Source: Sporosarcina cascadiensis (GTDB lineage: Bacteria > Bacillota > Bacilli > Bacillales_A > Planococcaceae). Taken from it: DNA of 64,000 nucleotides. The DNA lies in contig NZ_WHVV01000010.1 of the NCBI RefSeq assembly GCF_009650995.1, forward strand, positions 1-64,000, in the 5' to 3' direction. The notes under the pieces are model-generated. The model had not been told where the DNA came from. It did no database searches and was given only the letters and a program-made list of their open reading frames with translations. Below, one piece after another: positions 17,851-28,016 of the stretch. Each line of letters starts with the position of its first letter. Position 1 is the first letter of the stretch. The position numbers and the translations under genes are program-made.

Positions 17851-19110
17851 GTGCGAGAAATGAAACCCATGCCGAAGCTTGAAGGGAAAGATCATACGGC
17901 CGGCATGCTGAGAGAAGGCTATCAATTTTTACGAAACCGCAGGAAAGGTCTGCAGTCCGACGTGTTCGAGACGCGCTTACTCGGGGAACAAGTAATTACT
18001 CTGTCCGGGGAAGAAGCGGCCAGACTGTTTTATGATACAGAGAAATTCGTCAGGAAAGGAGCCGCTCCGAAAAGAGTCCAGCAGACTTTGCTGGGCGAGA
18101 AAGGTGTGCAGACGTTGGACGGAGATGCTCACAGACACCGCAAAGAAGCATTCATGTCTCTTATGGCACCTGATAAAATCCGACAGCTGAAGGAAATGGC
18201 GGCAGGTCAATGGGAAAGAACAGTGGCTGACTGGGAGCAACAAGAGGAAGTCAACTTATACAAAGAAGCGCAGGAATTACTGATGCGCCTTGCTTGCCAG
18301 TGGGCCGGTGTGCCGCTGAAGGAAAAAGAAGTGAAGGACAAAACTGAAACGATGGTAAAGCTCTTCGAAACTCCGGCCACGCTGGGCTATGCACATTGGA
18401 AGGGAAAGAAGGCCCGCGATGAAATGGAAGAATGGATCGGCGAATTAATCAAATCTGTACGGAAAGGTGATTTGATTCCCTTTGAAGGAACCGCCATGCA
18501 TGTGTTTTCCCATCATCGCGATATAAAAGGCAAGCTGCTGAGCGAAAAAGTGGCAGCTGTAGAAGTCTTGAATATCGTTCGTCCAATCGTTGCGATCTCC
18601 ATCTATATTGCATTTACTGGACATGCATTGATTCAGCATACTGAAGAAGCGAAAAAGCTTTCGTCCGGAAAAGAGAAGGATCTGCAGAACTTCGTACAGG
18701 AAGTGCGGCGTGTCTATCCATTCTTTCCGTTTAACGCAGCGCGTGTGAAAGAAGATTTTGAGTGGAATGGTTATGTATTTAAGAAAGGCACTCTGACGAT
18801 TCTGGATTTTTACGGAACGAACCACGATCCGAAACTGTGGAATAATCCGGATGTTTTTAATCCATCGAGATTTGCGGATGAGCAGATTACACCTTATAAC
18901 CTGATTCCGCAAGGCGGTGGAGATTATATAGAAAATCATCGTTGTGCAGGAGAATGGGTGACGCTTGAGGTTATGAAAGTCAGTCTGGATTACCTGGCAA
19001 ATCGTATGTCATTTGACGTGCCGGAGCAGGATCTAAGCTACAGTCTGGTCAGCATGCCGAGCTTGCCGAAGAGTGAAGTAATTCTGAAGAATGTTAAACG
19101 CAAAGTCTAA
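17851..19110 (+). CDS. Cytochrome P450 of the CYP152 fatty-acid peroxygenase type
   Basis: A 419-aa soluble P450. Features specific to CYP152 (P450BSbeta) peroxygenases are present: an I-helix with NIVRPIVAIS, where the Arg-Pro replaces the usual acid/alcohol pair and holds the fatty-acid carboxylate, and the heme loop GGGDYIENHRCAGEW with the thiolate Cys. Such enzymes hydroxylate fatty acids at the alpha or beta carbon using H2O2, without a reductase partner, and none is encoded nearby. It starts at GTG 17851 behind AAAGGAG; ATG three codons later is an alternative. It is a single-gene unit on the opposite strand to the NhaC operon. Confidence 0.92.
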   Translation: MREMKPMPKLEGKDHTAGMLREGYQFLRNRRKGLQSDVFETRLLGEQVITLSGEEAARLFYDTEKFVRKGAAPKRVQQTLLGEKGVQTLDGDAHRHRKEAFMSLMAPDKIRQLKEMAAGQWERTVADWEQQEEVNLYKEAQELLMRLACQWAGVPLKEKEVKDKTETMVKLFETPATLGYAHWKGKKARDEMEEWIGELIKSVRKGDLIPFEGTAMHVFSHHRDIKGKLLSEKVAAVEVLNIVRPIVAISIYIAFTGHALIQHTEEAKKLSSGKEKDLQNFVQEVRRVYPFFPFNAARVKEDFEWNGYVFKKGTLTILDFYGTNHDPKLWNNPDVFNPSRFADEQITPYNLIPQGGGDYIENHRCAGEWVTLEVMKVSLDYLANRMSFDVPEQDLSYSLVSMPSLPKSEVILKNVKRKV

Positions 19111-19112
19111 TC

Positions 19113-19143
19113 AATGCCGGGTATGCTATTGCAGATGCCCGGC
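19113..19143 (+). terminator. Hairpin after the P450 gene
   Basis: GCCGGG and CCCGGC arms (about 19115-19142) form a GC-rich hairpin four bases after the stop, but the following tract (TTATTT) is only partly T-rich. Confidence 0.45.
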
Positions 19144-19218
19144 TTATTTACGGAGAAAGCGTTAATTGGAGGCAGGAGCGGGTAAGAGTAAAACTGAAAC
19201 CGTAATTAGAAAGGATTG

Positions 19219-20718
19219 ATGCTTGTGACAACAACTGAAGAAACAGCTCTGCAGCCTAAAAAGAAGCGGAATCTGAATGGAATTTGGATTATGTTAGCGT
19301 TTGTCGTTCTTATTGTAATCGTCATGCTCCCGAATCCCGCAGATCTTCCCGTTACCGGCCAGCGTGCGTTAGCCATCTTAGCCTTCGCGGTCATCCTGTG
19401 GGTGACAGAAGCAGTTCCGTATCCGGTCAGTGCAGCCATGATTCTGGGACTGGCAGCCGTTTTGCTGGGACTGGCTCCGAGTATGGAAAATCCCGATGAA
19501 ATGCTCGGGACAAGCGGTGCGCTGAAAATGGCATTGACCGGATTTTCCAGCCCTGCAGTTGCATTAGTAGCTGCTGCACTGTTCCTAGCAACTGCCATGC
19601 AGACGACGAATCTGCATAAGCGTCTCGCTCTATATATTTTATCGAAAGTAGGCGTGAAAACAGGCGCCATCATTTTTGGCTCTATCCTCGTTTCCATTAT
19701 CTTGGCGTTTTTCGTGCCAAGTGCAACAGCAAGAGCCGGTGCCGTAGTGCCGATCCTGCTCGGTATGGTCGCGGCGTTCGGCCTGCCGGTAAACAGCCGT
19801 CTGGGTGCGCTGCTGGTTATTACGGCAGTACAGTCCGTGTCGATCTGGAACGTCGGAATTAAGACAGGTGCCGCACAGAACATGGTCGCACTCGGGTTTA
19901 TTGAGAAAGAATTTGGTGTGTCGGTCGCCTGGAGTTCATGGTTCTTGTACGCAGCTCCTTGGTCAATCATCATGTCGGTCGCATTGTACTTTATTATGAA
20001 AGCAGTCATAAAGCCTGAGACAAAGGTGGTCGAAGGCGGCAAAGAATTAATTCAAGGCCAGTTAAGCGAACTCGGCAAAATGAAATCTTCCGAGCTTCGT
20101 CTGATTATCGTGTCACTTGTTCTGCTGTTTTTATGGGCAACGGAGGAAAAATTGCATCCATTTGACACCACTACGGTGACCATAGTGGCAATCGCGATTC
20201 TTTTGACACCGAAAATAGGTGTGTTTGAGTGGAAGACCGTGCAACAAATGATACCGTGGGGAACAATTCTGGTATTCGCCGTCGGGATTTCACTCGGAAC
20301 CATTTTGCTCGATACAACGGGCGCTCAGTGGCTATCGGATAAAGTATTCGGCGCCATGGGATTAGATAATATGCCGCTGCTCGCAACGATTGCTCTTCTG
20401 TCGCTGTTTAATATTCTGATCCACTTAGGATTTGCCAGTGCAACCAGTCTGTCGTCTGCGCTCATACCGATTTTCATTGCGCTGACCACCACTATTTCAT
20501 TGGATGTCAATGAAATTGGCTTTGTCTTGATTCAACAGTTTGTCATCAGTTTCGGCTTCCTGCTGCCGGTAAGCGCACCGCAGAATATGCTCGCTTATGG
20601 AACTGGAGCCTTCTCTGTTAAGGACTTCTTGAAAACTGGAATTCCGTTAACAATCCTCGGTTACCTGCTCATCCTGTTATTCAGTGCAACGTATTGGAAG
20701 TGGATCGGGCTGTTGTGA
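19219..20718 (+). CDS. DASS/SLC13-family anion:Na+ symporter
   Basis: A 499-aa membrane protein with a short charged N-terminus (TEETALQPKKKR) and about 12 helices of the divalent anion:sodium symporter family. The FVPSATARAGAVVPI block near residue 170 and the late FLLPVSAPQNMLAYGTG block near 455 are the two substrate/Na+-binding SNT-like signatures. Substrates in the family are dicarboxylates, citrate or sulfate, and the sequence does not tell which. The start region has TTG, ATG and GTG close together behind AAAGGA; the ATG at 19219 is used, with GTG at 19225 nearly as likely. Confidence 0.9.
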   Translation: MLVTTTEETALQPKKKRNLNGIWIMLAFVVLIVIVMLPNPADLPVTGQRALAILAFAVILWVTEAVPYPVSAAMILGLAAVLLGLAPSMENPDEMLGTSGALKMALTGFSSPAVALVAAALFLATAMQTTNLHKRLALYILSKVGVKTGAIIFGSILVSIILAFFVPSATARAGAVVPILLGMVAAFGLPVNSRLGALLVITAVQSVSIWNVGIKTGAAQNMVALGFIEKEFGVSVAWSSWFLYAAPWSIIMSVALYFIMKAVIKPETKVVEGGKELIQGQLSELGKMKSSELRLIIVSLVLLFLWATEEKLHPFDTTTVTIVAIAILLTPKIGVFEWKTVQQMIPWGTILVFAVGISLGTILLDTTGAQWLSDKVFGAMGLDNMPLLATIALLSLFNILIHLGFASATSLSSALIPIFIALTTTISLDVNEIGFVLIQQFVISFGFLLPVSAPQNMLAYGTGAFSVKDFLKTGIPLTILGYLLILLFSATYWKWIGLL

Positions 20719-20736
20719 GTTTTTAGAATGCGAAGT

Positions 20737-20768
20737 AAAAAGCAGAGACCGAGGTCTCTGCTTTTTTG
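20737..20768. terminator. Bidirectional terminator between the DASS and esterase genes
   Basis: AGCAGAGACC (20741-20750) and GGTCTCTGCT (20753-20762) form a perfect 10-bp stem with T-run on the plus strand (20762-20767) and A-run before it, so it can serve both convergent genes. Confidence 0.88.
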
Positions 20769-20780
20769 CTATGAAAAGTT

Positions 20781-22040
20781 TCACCAGCTCAACGGTCTCA
20801 GCGCAGACGATCGATCGATATACAGAAAGGCATCGTAGCGTTCGCTGACACGGGAGGGGACGAAGTTGCCATAGGCTTCGAATTCGGGATTGTAGACGAC
20901 GCCGATTGCGCGGTGGCCAATCCATTCGTCGAATTGCTTTCTGTTCTTATCATTGAACAGCAGCAATTTGTCCTGGGCGCCTGCTGCGTGCAGCTGCCCT
21001 TCCCATGTATTAAAGCGGGTGGGCGGAATATTCATTTCTTCCGGTGTTTCTCCCCAGCTGCTGCCTGCAATGACGGTTCCTTCATACGTACCGAAACCAA
21101 TAGCATAAGTATGTTTTCTACCGTACTGCTCGCGGATTAACTGGCCGACATTGGTAAGTCCCTGATCGGCCATGGAGGTAGCGGCTGCGTCACCGACATG
21201 CGTGTTATGCTCCCAGACAATGATTTTGGCGTCTTCTCCGTAATAACTCTGTATTTCTTTAATTGCTTCCACCATATGAGTATCCCGAATATTCCATGAC
21301 AAGGCATCATCTTGGAGCATTGCCCGGTAATATGCCTCTGCATTTTTTGCGGCTAAGGCATTCATTTCGAGGTTTAAATCCTGCTCGTGCGCTTGGGGGT
21401 AGCGTTGTTCATTGGAGCGAATTGACTGAAGAAGACTGGTGACTTCTGCTATACATTCGTCTGTGAAGTGTGCAGAAGACAGTGCATAATGTTCGGGCAT
21501 GCGATTATAAGGTTCCAAGCAGGAAAAAGCTTTTTTGGCAAGCTCCAGATCAGTTCCGTAGGACGGATTGCTTTCCAGAAAGTTCACGACTTCATCGATT
21601 GATTCGTACAGGCTGTATAAATCGATTCCATAAAAGCCGATTTTCGAGTCAGGGGTGCGCTGCTGATTTTCCTTGGCTAACCATGAGACAAACCATTCTA
21701 CGTCTTCATTCGCCCACATCCATGCCGGCCATCTGCCGAACGAACTGATCAGCAGTTCTTTGACTGGTTGGGGCTGACTGTCATAGCCCTTGACGAATCT
21801 GTTTATTGCATAGACAGACGGCCAGTCGCCTTCCACAGCAATGGCGGCGAAACCTTTTTCTTGTATAAGCCGTTTGGAAAACTCAGCGCGCAGTCGATAG
21901 AAATCGGAAGTTCCATGCGTTGCTTCGCCAATCATCACAATTTTTGCATCGCCTATTTCCTGCAGCAGCTGATCGAAAGCTGCCGGATCATCCAGCGGGA
22001 TAGACTGCTCCTGAATGGCGGCTACTAATTTTCTGGACAC
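20781..22040 (-). CDS. Erythromycin esterase family protein
   Basis: A 419-aa protein of the EreA/EreB-like family. The catalytic-site segments are intact: MIGEATHGTSDFY near residue 36 (Glu and His), AVEGDWP near 68, and the later WEHNTHVGDA near 255. True macrolide esterases are one branch; most chromosomal members have unknown substrates, so antibiotic resistance should not be assumed. GTG at 22040 has AAAGGAGG eight bases upstream; the longer frame (to 22166) overlaps the upstream gene and is rejected. It ends at a shared bidirectional terminator. Confidence 0.88.
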   Translation of the reverse strand: MSRKLVAAIQEQSIPLDDPAAFDQLLQEIGDAKIVMIGEATHGTSDFYRLRAEFSKRLIQEKGFAAIAVEGDWPSVYAINRFVKGYDSQPQPVKELLISSFGRWPAWMWANEDVEWFVSWLAKENQQRTPDSKIGFYGIDLYSLYESIDEVVNFLESNPSYGTDLELAKKAFSCLEPYNRMPEHYALSSAHFTDECIAEVTSLLQSIRSNEQRYPQAHEQDLNLEMNALAAKNAEAYYRAMLQDDALSWNIRDTHMVEAIKEIQSYYGEDAKIIVWEHNTHVGDAAATSMADQGLTNVGQLIREQYGRKHTYAIGFGTYEGTVIAGSSWGETPEEMNIPPTRFNTWEGQLHAAGAQDKLLLFNDKNRKQFDEWIGHRAIGVVYNPEFEAYGNFVPSRVSERYDAFLYIDRSSALRPLSW

Positions 22041-22119
22041 GAAAAAAACCTCCTTTCCCGTTGTAACCTTAGTATACCCAAGGTGTAGGCCGGTATAACG
22101 GCTTGGAAAGGAGTATTGT

Positions 22120-23631
22120 TTATGAGCGAGTAGCATCCGGCAGCGGCAGGTCTTTATCAGAGTCATCAGCCGCTTCCATTACTTCAGATTCTATCGTCTT
22201 GCCAAGTATATAATACTCGGTTTCTTCTTGTGTCAAGCTGTTATATCGCTTCTGGATGACCAGGTAGAATACGATGCCGACCAATCCCCAGGCGAACAGC
22301 AGGATATAGGAAGGGGTAGAAAGTGCAGCAGGTGAATTCGGCACAAGCAATAGGGCGAGAAAGACACCGCTTGCGATCATTCCAATTAACGCAAGAAACT
22401 TTTTGACAGGAGCGATTTCCCGGCCTATTTTCTCTTTTCCCCAAGCCAGCACTTTATAAGCAGCCAGACAAGTGAAGAAGTAGGCAACAGATACTCCGGT
22501 CGATGACATATCTACAATCCAAGTCAGCGCCTGTCGGCCAAACCAGGGAGTAGGCAAAGTAATCAGGGCAACGAACCAAATGCCCCATACCGGCGTCTGT
22601 TTCTCCTTCGTAATCGTTCGGAAGAAGTTAGGCAAAGCCCGCGCACGTGCCATGGAAAACAGCAGGCGGCTAGATGACATGAAAAAACCATTGAGTCCTG
22701 TGAAGATTCCCATCACTATCGCTACTGCCATTACAGCAAGTCCTGCGATTCCAAGTGAGGAGCGAACTACTTCTCCGGTAAGCCATAAATCACCGTTTCC
22801 AAGAGCGGCGGTTGAAGGGAAAGTCCAGCCTGTCAGACCAATCATGATGGCATAAATTAAGAAAGATGTGAATAAAGAAGCGACAATGAGCATCGTTGCT
22901 TTGCGAGGAGAGAAATTGAACTCCTCCGCGGCCTGCGGTACATTATCAAATCCTACATATGCCCAAGGAGCGATTGCAAGAATGACCAGAATCGAAGTCA
23001 GAATGGATTGATTACCTTTAAAGAAGGGCTGCAAATTTGTGAAAGGCTGATCAGCTGAGCCGTATGTAAAGACACCGAGCAGCACAACGCCTGCTACAAG
23101 CAGCACGCTGAAATAAAATTGAATCTGTCCCGAGACGCTGGTGCCTGTTGTATTAATGAGCGCAAACAGCAAGATGATCGCGCTGGCAATTAGTACTTCC
23201 GGCAAATAGACATCCCAGCCGGCAACAGAATACAAATAGCCTTGCTTCATGAAGCCGGGTGCCAAAAACTTCAGTAATAACGTCAGCGCCGAAGCGTTTA
23301 ACGCGACAATCGAAATATAGCCAAGCGATAAGAACCAGCCGCAAATGAAAGCCCAGATTTTTCCTGCCGCGACAAAGGCATATGTAAAACCGCCGCCGGA
23401 CACGGGGAACTTCTTGATCATCACGCCGTAACTGGATGCGATAATCATCATGATCAACGCGCCAATGCCGAGCCCGATCACCGCGCCGAGCGGTCCAGAA
23501 TCGCGAATCCAGTCTCCGGGGAGAATGAAAGCTCCCCATCCGACTGAAGAACCAAGTGCTATAGCGAACACCCAAGACGGTTTCAATGTTTTATTCAGTT
23601 TCCTTCGTGCGCTCTCAGATTCCTTTTCCAT
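22120..23631 (-). CDS. APC-superfamily amino acid permease
   Basis: A 503-aa carrier with about 12 helices and cytoplasmic tails. The first helix holds the unwound substrate-binding motif GSSVGWGAFILPGDW (residues 28-42), and a later helix has APWAYVGFDNVPQAAEEF (about 232-250) typical of APC transporters. The specific amino acid or amine is not predictable. It precedes the esterase-family gene by 79 bases on the same strand; a separate promoter for that gene is possible. The ribosome site is weak (AGGGG). Confidence 0.87.
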   Translation of the reverse strand: MEKESESARRKLNKTLKPSWVFAIALGSSVGWGAFILPGDWIRDSGPLGAVIGLGIGALIMMIIASSYGVMIKKFPVSGGGFTYAFVAAGKIWAFICGWFLSLGYISIVALNASALTLLLKFLAPGFMKQGYLYSVAGWDVYLPEVLIASAIILLFALINTTGTSVSGQIQFYFSVLLVAGVVLLGVFTYGSADQPFTNLQPFFKGNQSILTSILVILAIAPWAYVGFDNVPQAAEEFNFSPRKATMLIVASLFTSFLIYAIMIGLTGWTFPSTAALGNGDLWLTGEVVRSSLGIAGLAVMAVAIVMGIFTGLNGFFMSSSRLLFSMARARALPNFFRTITKEKQTPVWGIWFVALITLPTPWFGRQALTWIVDMSSTGVSVAYFFTCLAAYKVLAWGKEKIGREIAPVKKFLALIGMIASGVFLALLLVPNSPAALSTPSYILLFAWGLVGIVFYLVIQKRYNSLTQEETEYYILGKTIESEVMEAADDSDKDLPLPDATRS

Positions 23632-23904
23632 ATAAATGCAACCCCTAGTTAGTAGTATAGCGATTGTTTCCCCCTTTTTTCGGGTTTAAAACTTTAAATA
23701 TGTATACGATATCAGCAGGATAGATGTTCTATAATCATGTTCGTGGCATGAATGATCAAGTTGGATAAAGTCCTGAAAGCAGTTTTCTTATTCCTTTCGA
23801 ATTCCAAGTCTTTTAATAGGTTTTGAACTGCTGTTAACCAGAGTATTTTGTTTTGTTTGCCAATTCTGTGTAGTATAATAACTTGTACAAGGAATTTTAT
23901 ATGT

Positions 23905-23933
23905 TGACAGAGCCATATCAATCTTCTATGATT
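23905..23933 (+). promoter_or_regulatory. SigA-type promoter of the cystine ABC operon
   Basis: A consensus TTGACA (23905-23910), 17-base spacer and TATGAT (23928-23933), 40 bases before the first gene. The rest of the gap back to 23632 shows no gene. Confidence 0.88.
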
Positions 23934-23972
23934 TAAAACACAAATACTTATTAGAATAGTGGGGTTTAAGAA

Positions 23973-24818
23973 ATGAAAAAGTTTTTACTACCATTTCTAT
24001 TGATTTTATTGGCAGGTGTATTGGTTGCTTGCGGGACGAAAGATGACGACAAGGCCAATGGTTCAAATGAAAAACCAACAGAAGAATCGTCAGGTGATTC
24101 AGCTGCAAAGGACGGCCTGTTGGATGAAGTATTGGAAAAAGGGGTCCTGAATGTAGGAACAGAAGGAACCTATGCACCCTTCTCTTTCCATGATGAATCT
24201 GGTAAATTGACGGGCTATGATGTGGAAGTGACTGAAGAGGTCGCGAAACGCCTCGGCGTGGAAGTAAAATTCTTTGAGACGCAATGGGATGCGATTTTCG
24301 CAGGATTGGATGCCAAGCGTTTCGATGTCATTGCCAATCAAGTCGGAATCAATGATGACCGTAAAGCGAAATACGCGTTCTCCCAGCCGTATACACGCTC
24401 TCATTCCGTACTGGTCACTCTTAAAGATGAGCAGATTGCATTCGATGGGATGGAAGGCAAGAAAGCTGCACAGACACTGACAAGCAACTACGGTGAGCTG
24501 GCGAAATCACATGGAGCAGAAATCATCAAAGTGGATGGCTTTAACCAGGCAGTTGATTTGGTCATCTCCAAGCGAGTGGATGGCACGTACAATGACAAGA
24601 TTTCAGCGCTGGATTACTTGAAACAGAAACCGGATGCACCAATTCAAATTGTGGAAGAAGAAAATACCTCAGCTGAAAACGAATCGGAAAACGCATTTTT
24701 ATTCAGACAGGGCAATGAAGACTTGATAGATGAAGTGGATAAAGCATTAGATGCGATGCGCGAAGACGGCACGTTAAAAGAGATCTCCGAAAAATGGTTC
24801 GGCGAAGATGTATCTTAA
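23973..24818 (+). CDS. tcyA: Family-3 amino acid ABC transporter binding lipoprotein, TcyA (cystine)-like
   Basis: A 281-aa extracellular binding protein with lipobox VLVAC (Cys20) and an acidic linker. The mature domain starts [18 protein letters not shown] and continues with the [29 protein letters not shown] and KISALDYL blocks that closely resemble the TcyA/YckK cystine-binding protein of Bacillus. It is followed by a permease and ATPase with overlapping ends, making a complete importer. Cystine is the preferred substrate call, based on these motifs; other polar amino acids remain possible. Confidence 0.87.
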   Translation: MKKFLLPFLLILLAGVLVACGTKDDDKANGSNEKPTEESSGDSAAKDGLLDEVLEKGVLNVGTEGTYAPFSFHDESGKLTGYDVEVTEEVAKRLGVEVKFFETQWDAIFAGLDAKRFDVIANQVGINDDRKAKYAFSQPYTRSHSVLVTLKDEQIAFDGMEGKKAAQTLTSNYGELAKSHGAEIIKVDGFNQAVDLVISKRVDGTYNDKISALDYLKQKPDAPIQIVEEENTSAENESENAFLFRQGNEDLIDEVDKALDAMREDGTLKEISEKWFGEDVS

Positions 24819-25524
24819 TAGTGTGTTCTTAAGCCCCGACCGGATACAGAGACTTCAGGAAATCGCATCGACATCCATCGGGCCTTTGATTGAAGGGGCT
24901 ATCAAGTTCACGATTCCTTTGGCGGTCATTACGTTCATCATCGGCCTCGTAATCGCGATTTTTACAGCTTTGGCACGAATCTCTTCCAGCAAAATACTGC
25001 GGGGAATTGCGAGGGTATATGTCTCCATTATTCGCGGTACTCCGCTGCTGGTACAATTATTTATTATCTTCTATGGCCTGCCGACGATGGGGATTGTTAT
25101 TGATCCTTTCCCTTCGGCGGTCATAGGCTTTTCATTGAATGTTGGGGCTTATGCTTCAGAAATTATACGAGCAGCCATTTTGTCCATCCCGAAAGGTCAA
25201 TGGGAGGCAGCGTATTCAATCGGCATGAACTATTCTCAGGCACTTCGCAAGATCATCTTGCCTCAAGCTGCCCGGGTCTCTGTTCCGCCGCTTTCGAATT
25301 CCTTTATTGGATTGGTGAAGGACACTTCATTAGCCGCGACAATCTTAGTGGCGGAGACGTTCAGGCGGGCACAGGAAATAGCGTCGATGAACTATGAATT
25401 TTTATTCGTCTATAGTATGGCGGCGCTCGTCTATTGGGTGATCTGTTTCATCCTTTCCATTATACAGGGCAGAATTGAAGTGCGGCTCGACCGGTTCGTC
25501 GGCAAGTCAGGAGGTCTCTCATGA
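24808..25524 (+). CDS. tcyB: Polar amino acid ABC permease, TcyB-like
   Basis: A 238-aa permease with five helices. The [17 protein letters not shown] stretch (about residues 74-90) and the EAA loop [22 protein letters not shown] (coupling to the ATPase) are typical of the HisMQ family. It starts 11 bases inside the end of the binding-protein gene and its end overlaps the ATPase gene by ATGA, so the three are cotranslated. The ribosome site is weak, consistent with coupling. GTG at 24823 is an alternative start. Confidence 0.88.
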   Translation: MYLNSVFLSPDRIQRLQEIASTSIGPLIEGAIKFTIPLAVITFIIGLVIAIFTALARISSSKILRGIARVYVSIIRGTPLLVQLFIIFYGLPTMGIVIDPFPSAVIGFSLNVGAYASEIIRAAILSIPKGQWEAAYSIGMNYSQALRKIILPQAARVSVPPLSNSFIGLVKDTSLAATILVAETFRRAQEIASMNYEFLFVYSMAALVYWVICFILSIIQGRIEVRLDRFVGKSGGLS

Positions 25525-26255
25525 TTACGATACAAGGATTAAAAAAGTCATTTGGACCGCTAGAAGTGATTAATAATGTAGACTTGGAAATCGCAGCTGG
25601 AAAGGTTGTCGTCATCATCGGACCTTCCGGATCTGGCAAATCTACATTATTGCGGTGTCTCAATGTATTAGAAACACCAAACGGCGGAAGCATTTCCATT
25701 GACGGTCAGCAACTGGATTTCAACCAGCCGGTATCAAAAAAAGCAATTGGAGCGTTCCGCCGGCTTACAGGCATGGTGTTTCAAAGTTATAATCTGTTTC
25801 CGCACTTAACAGCCAAAGGAAACGTGACGGAAGGATTGACAACTGTCAAAGGAGTATCCAAGAAAGAAGCTGGTGAAACTGCGGAACAGTTGCTGGCAAA
25901 AGTAGGATTGGCGGATCATAAAGAGAAATATCCCCACCAGCTTTCAGGGGGTCAGGAACAACGTGTGGCGATTGCGCGGGCGCTTGCTATGGACCCGAAA
26001 GTCATGCTCTTCGATGAACCTACATCTGCACTTGACCCCGAACTGGTCAATGAGGTGCTGCGCGTCATGAAGGATTTGGCGCAGGAAGGCATGACGATGG
26101 CAGTCGTGACACATGAAATGCGTTTTGCACGGGAAGTGGCAGATGAAGTCATTTTCATTGATGGTGGCGTTATTGTGGAAAGAGGCGCACCTGCACAAAT
26201 TTTCACCAATCCGCAGCATGAGAGAACGAAGAAGTTTTTGAGTTTGCTGCAATGA
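25521..26255 (+). CDS. tcyC: Amino acid ABC transporter ATPase, TcyC-like
   Basis: A 244-aa ATPase of the GlnQ/HisP type. Walker [10 protein letters not shown] has Lys40, the Q-loop is [10 protein letters not shown], the signature is LSGGQEQRV (usual form LSGGQQQRV), Walker [13 protein letters not shown], and the switch His lies in VVTHEM. It powers the TcyAB importer encoded immediately upstream. Confidence 0.92.
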   Translation: MITIQGLKKSFGPLEVINNVDLEIAAGKVVVIIGPSGSGKSTLLRCLNVLETPNGGSISIDGQQLDFNQPVSKKAIGAFRRLTGMVFQSYNLFPHLTAKGNVTEGLTTVKGVSKKEAGETAEQLLAKVGLADHKEKYPHQLSGGQEQRVAIARALAMDPKVMLFDEPTSALDPELVNEVLRVMKDLAQEGMTMAVVTHEMRFAREVADEVIFIDGGVIVERGAPAQIFTNPQHERTKKFLSLLQ

Positions 26256-26257
26256 TA

Positions 26258-26300
26258 TAAAAAATGCTTGGCGGAGATCCATCCGACCAAGCATTTTTTA
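26258..26300. terminator. Bidirectional terminator between tcyC and the alkyltransferase-like gene
   Basis: AAAAAATGCTTGG (26259-26271) pairs with CCAAGCATTTTTT (26287-26299) around a 15-base loop, with T-runs on both strands. Confidence 0.9.
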
Positions 26301-26621
26301 TGTCTGCAGGGGAGGGTGCCAGCGATAAATTTCGAGTGATATGCGTCCATTGGTATCAAATTGAACGCCTTCCGATTCTAATCGCTGCCGTTGTGTTTCA
26401 CCTTTGGACTCTGCATTCTCAGGAGTGGAAATGCCGCCTTTTGCGTTGATGATCCTGTGCCATGGCAATCCGTATTTTGCACTCATCGAATGAAGCACGC
26501 GGGTCACTTGCCGTGCACCGCGCGGATTGCCTGCTTCAGCTGCGACTTGCCCGTAAGTCATGACATAACCCGGAGGAATCTGCAGGATGACCTGTATTGC
26601 GCGTTCTGTAAATGTCTCCAT
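26298..26621 (-). CDS. Alkyltransferase-like protein (MGMT-like, lacking the acceptor Cys)
   Basis: A 107-aa protein corresponding to the C-terminal domain of O6-alkylguanine-DNA alkyltransferase. The helix-turn-helix and Arg finger (GARQVTRVL) are present, but the active-site PCHR is PWHR (Trp54), so alkyl transfer is impossible. Such ATL proteins bind O6-alkylguanine and flag it for nucleotide excision repair. AAGGAGTG is upstream of the ATG. It is convergent with tcyC. Confidence 0.9.
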   Translation of the reverse strand: METFTERAIQVILQIPPGYVMTYGQVAAEAGNPRGARQVTRVLHSMSAKYGLPWHRIINAKGGISTPENAESKGETQRQRLESEGVQFDTNGRISLEIYRWHPPLQT

Positions 26622-26744
26622 TTGCCAATCACTCCTTTTTAACAGATCGTAGCATAGAAAAGCGGTGAAGTCACACGTACTGTAAGCGTTTTTATATTCT
26701 CTTAATATGCTATTATTTAATTACAGAAAGAAAGGAGAATGTAT

Positions 26745-28016
26745 ATGCACTCCCATACACTTATGTATGCAAAAACACTTGATGAAAAAGATCGGCTGTC
26801 ATCTTACCGCGAGGAATTTTATTTGCCGGCGGATAAAATTTATATGGACGGCAACTCGCTCGGACTTCTATCTAAGCGGGCGGAAAAAACGCTGATGCAG
26901 CTGCTGGATTCCTGGAGGACACTCGGCATAGACGGCTGGACAGAAGGAGCGCATCCATGGTTTTATATGGCGGAGCAGCTGGGGGAACGCATGGCGTCGC
27001 TGGTCGGCGGAGGGAAAACGGAAGTGATTGCAACTGGATCCACCACGTCAAATCTGCATCAGCTGGCAGTGACATTTTACCGGCCTTCCGGCAAACGCAC
27101 CAAAATACTTGCGGATGAATTGAATTTTCCTTCGGATATCTATGCGCTGAAAAGCCAGATCAGGCTGCATGGCCTGGATTCCGAATCGGAACTGATCCGC
27201 GTTACGAGTGATGACGGACTGACGCTCTGCGAGGAACGCATTATCGAAGCGATGACAGAGGAAGTGGCATTGATCGTGCTGCCTGCCGTACTGTACCGCA
27301 GCGGACAGGTCCTGGACATGGAGATGCTTGCAAAGGCGGCGAATGAAAAAGGCATTCCAATCGGCTTTGATCTTTGCCATTCCATCGGCTCTATTCCGCA
27401 TGAACTGCATGACTGGGGTGCCGATTTTGCGTTTTGGTGCACATACAAACATCTGAACGGGGGGCCGGGTTCTGTCGGCGGACTGTACGTCCATGAACAG
27501 CATTTCGGTAAAGAAGCAGGTCTGGCCGGGTGGTTTGGTTCGGATAAATCGAAGCAGTTTGATATGGATCACACGATGACAGCTGCCGCCGATGCCGGTG
27601 CCTATCAAATCGGAACACCGCATATATTGAGCGCCGCGCCTTTGATCGGTTCATTGGAAATGTTTGAAGAAATCGGGATAGAGAAGATCCGCTTGAAATC
27701 TCTTGAGCTGACGAAGTTCATGATGGGCTGCATAGAGGAAGAATTGCAGGACTTTTCATTTGGCATCGGCAATCCGAAAGATGCTTCGCGCGGAGGACAT
27801 ATACTGCTGCAGCATGAAGAGGCGGCGAGGATCTGCCAGGCGCTGAAAGCGGAAGGTGCGGTACCGGATTTCAGAGCGCCAGACGGCATCAGACTGGCTC
27901 CGGTTGCGCTGTACAATTCATTTGAAGATGTATGGCAGACGGTGCAGATTCTGAAACGCATTATGGCGGATGAAACGTACAAACAGTTTAAAAATGAGCG
28001 GGGTGTAGTGGCATGA
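26745..28016 (+). CDS. kynU: Kynureninase
   Basis: A 423-aa PLP enzyme that splits kynurenine into anthranilate and alanine. The family's [10 protein letters not shown] is near residue 35, phosphate-binding [11 protein letters not shown] near 96, FDLCHSIG with the PLP-ring Asp near 207, and [13 protein letters not shown] with the Schiff-base Lys near 236. AAAGGAG (26731-26737) fits ATG 26745; the ATG two codons earlier is too close. First gene of kynUBA; the next gene overlaps by ATGA. Confidence 0.95.
   Translation: MHSHTLMYAKTLDEKDRLSSYREEFYLPADKIYMDGNSLGLLSKRAEKTLMQLLDSWRTLGIDGWTEGAHPWFYMAEQLGERMASLVGGGKTEVIATGSTTSNLHQLAVTFYRPSGKRTKILADELNFPSDIYALKSQIRLHGLDSESELIRVTSDDGLTLCEERIIEAMTEEVALIVLPAVLYRSGQVLDMEMLAKAANEKGIPIGFDLCHSIGSIPHELHDWGADFAFWCTYKHLNGGPGSVGGLYVHEQHFGKEAGLAGWFGSDKSKQFDMDHTMTAAADAGAYQIGTPHILSAAPLIGSLEMFEEIGIEKIRLKSLELTKFMMGCIEEELQDFSFGIGNPKDASRGGHILLQHEEAARICQALKAEGAVPDFRAPDGIRLAPVALYNSFEDVWQTVQILKRIMADETYKQFKNERGVVA

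Noticed and set aside
18445-18939. A 164-codon minus-strand frame within the P450 gene
   Set aside because: Shadow of the P450 coding region; the protein shows no family features and no ribosome site.
19206-20042. A 278-codon minus-strand frame
   Set aside because: Antisense shadow of the DASS transporter gene with a biased composition (Ala, Thr, Ile) typical of such shadows.
22041-22166. N-terminal extension of the erythromycin esterase-like protein
   Set aside because: Overlaps the end of the upstream permease gene and has no ribosome site; GTG at 22040 has a perfect one.
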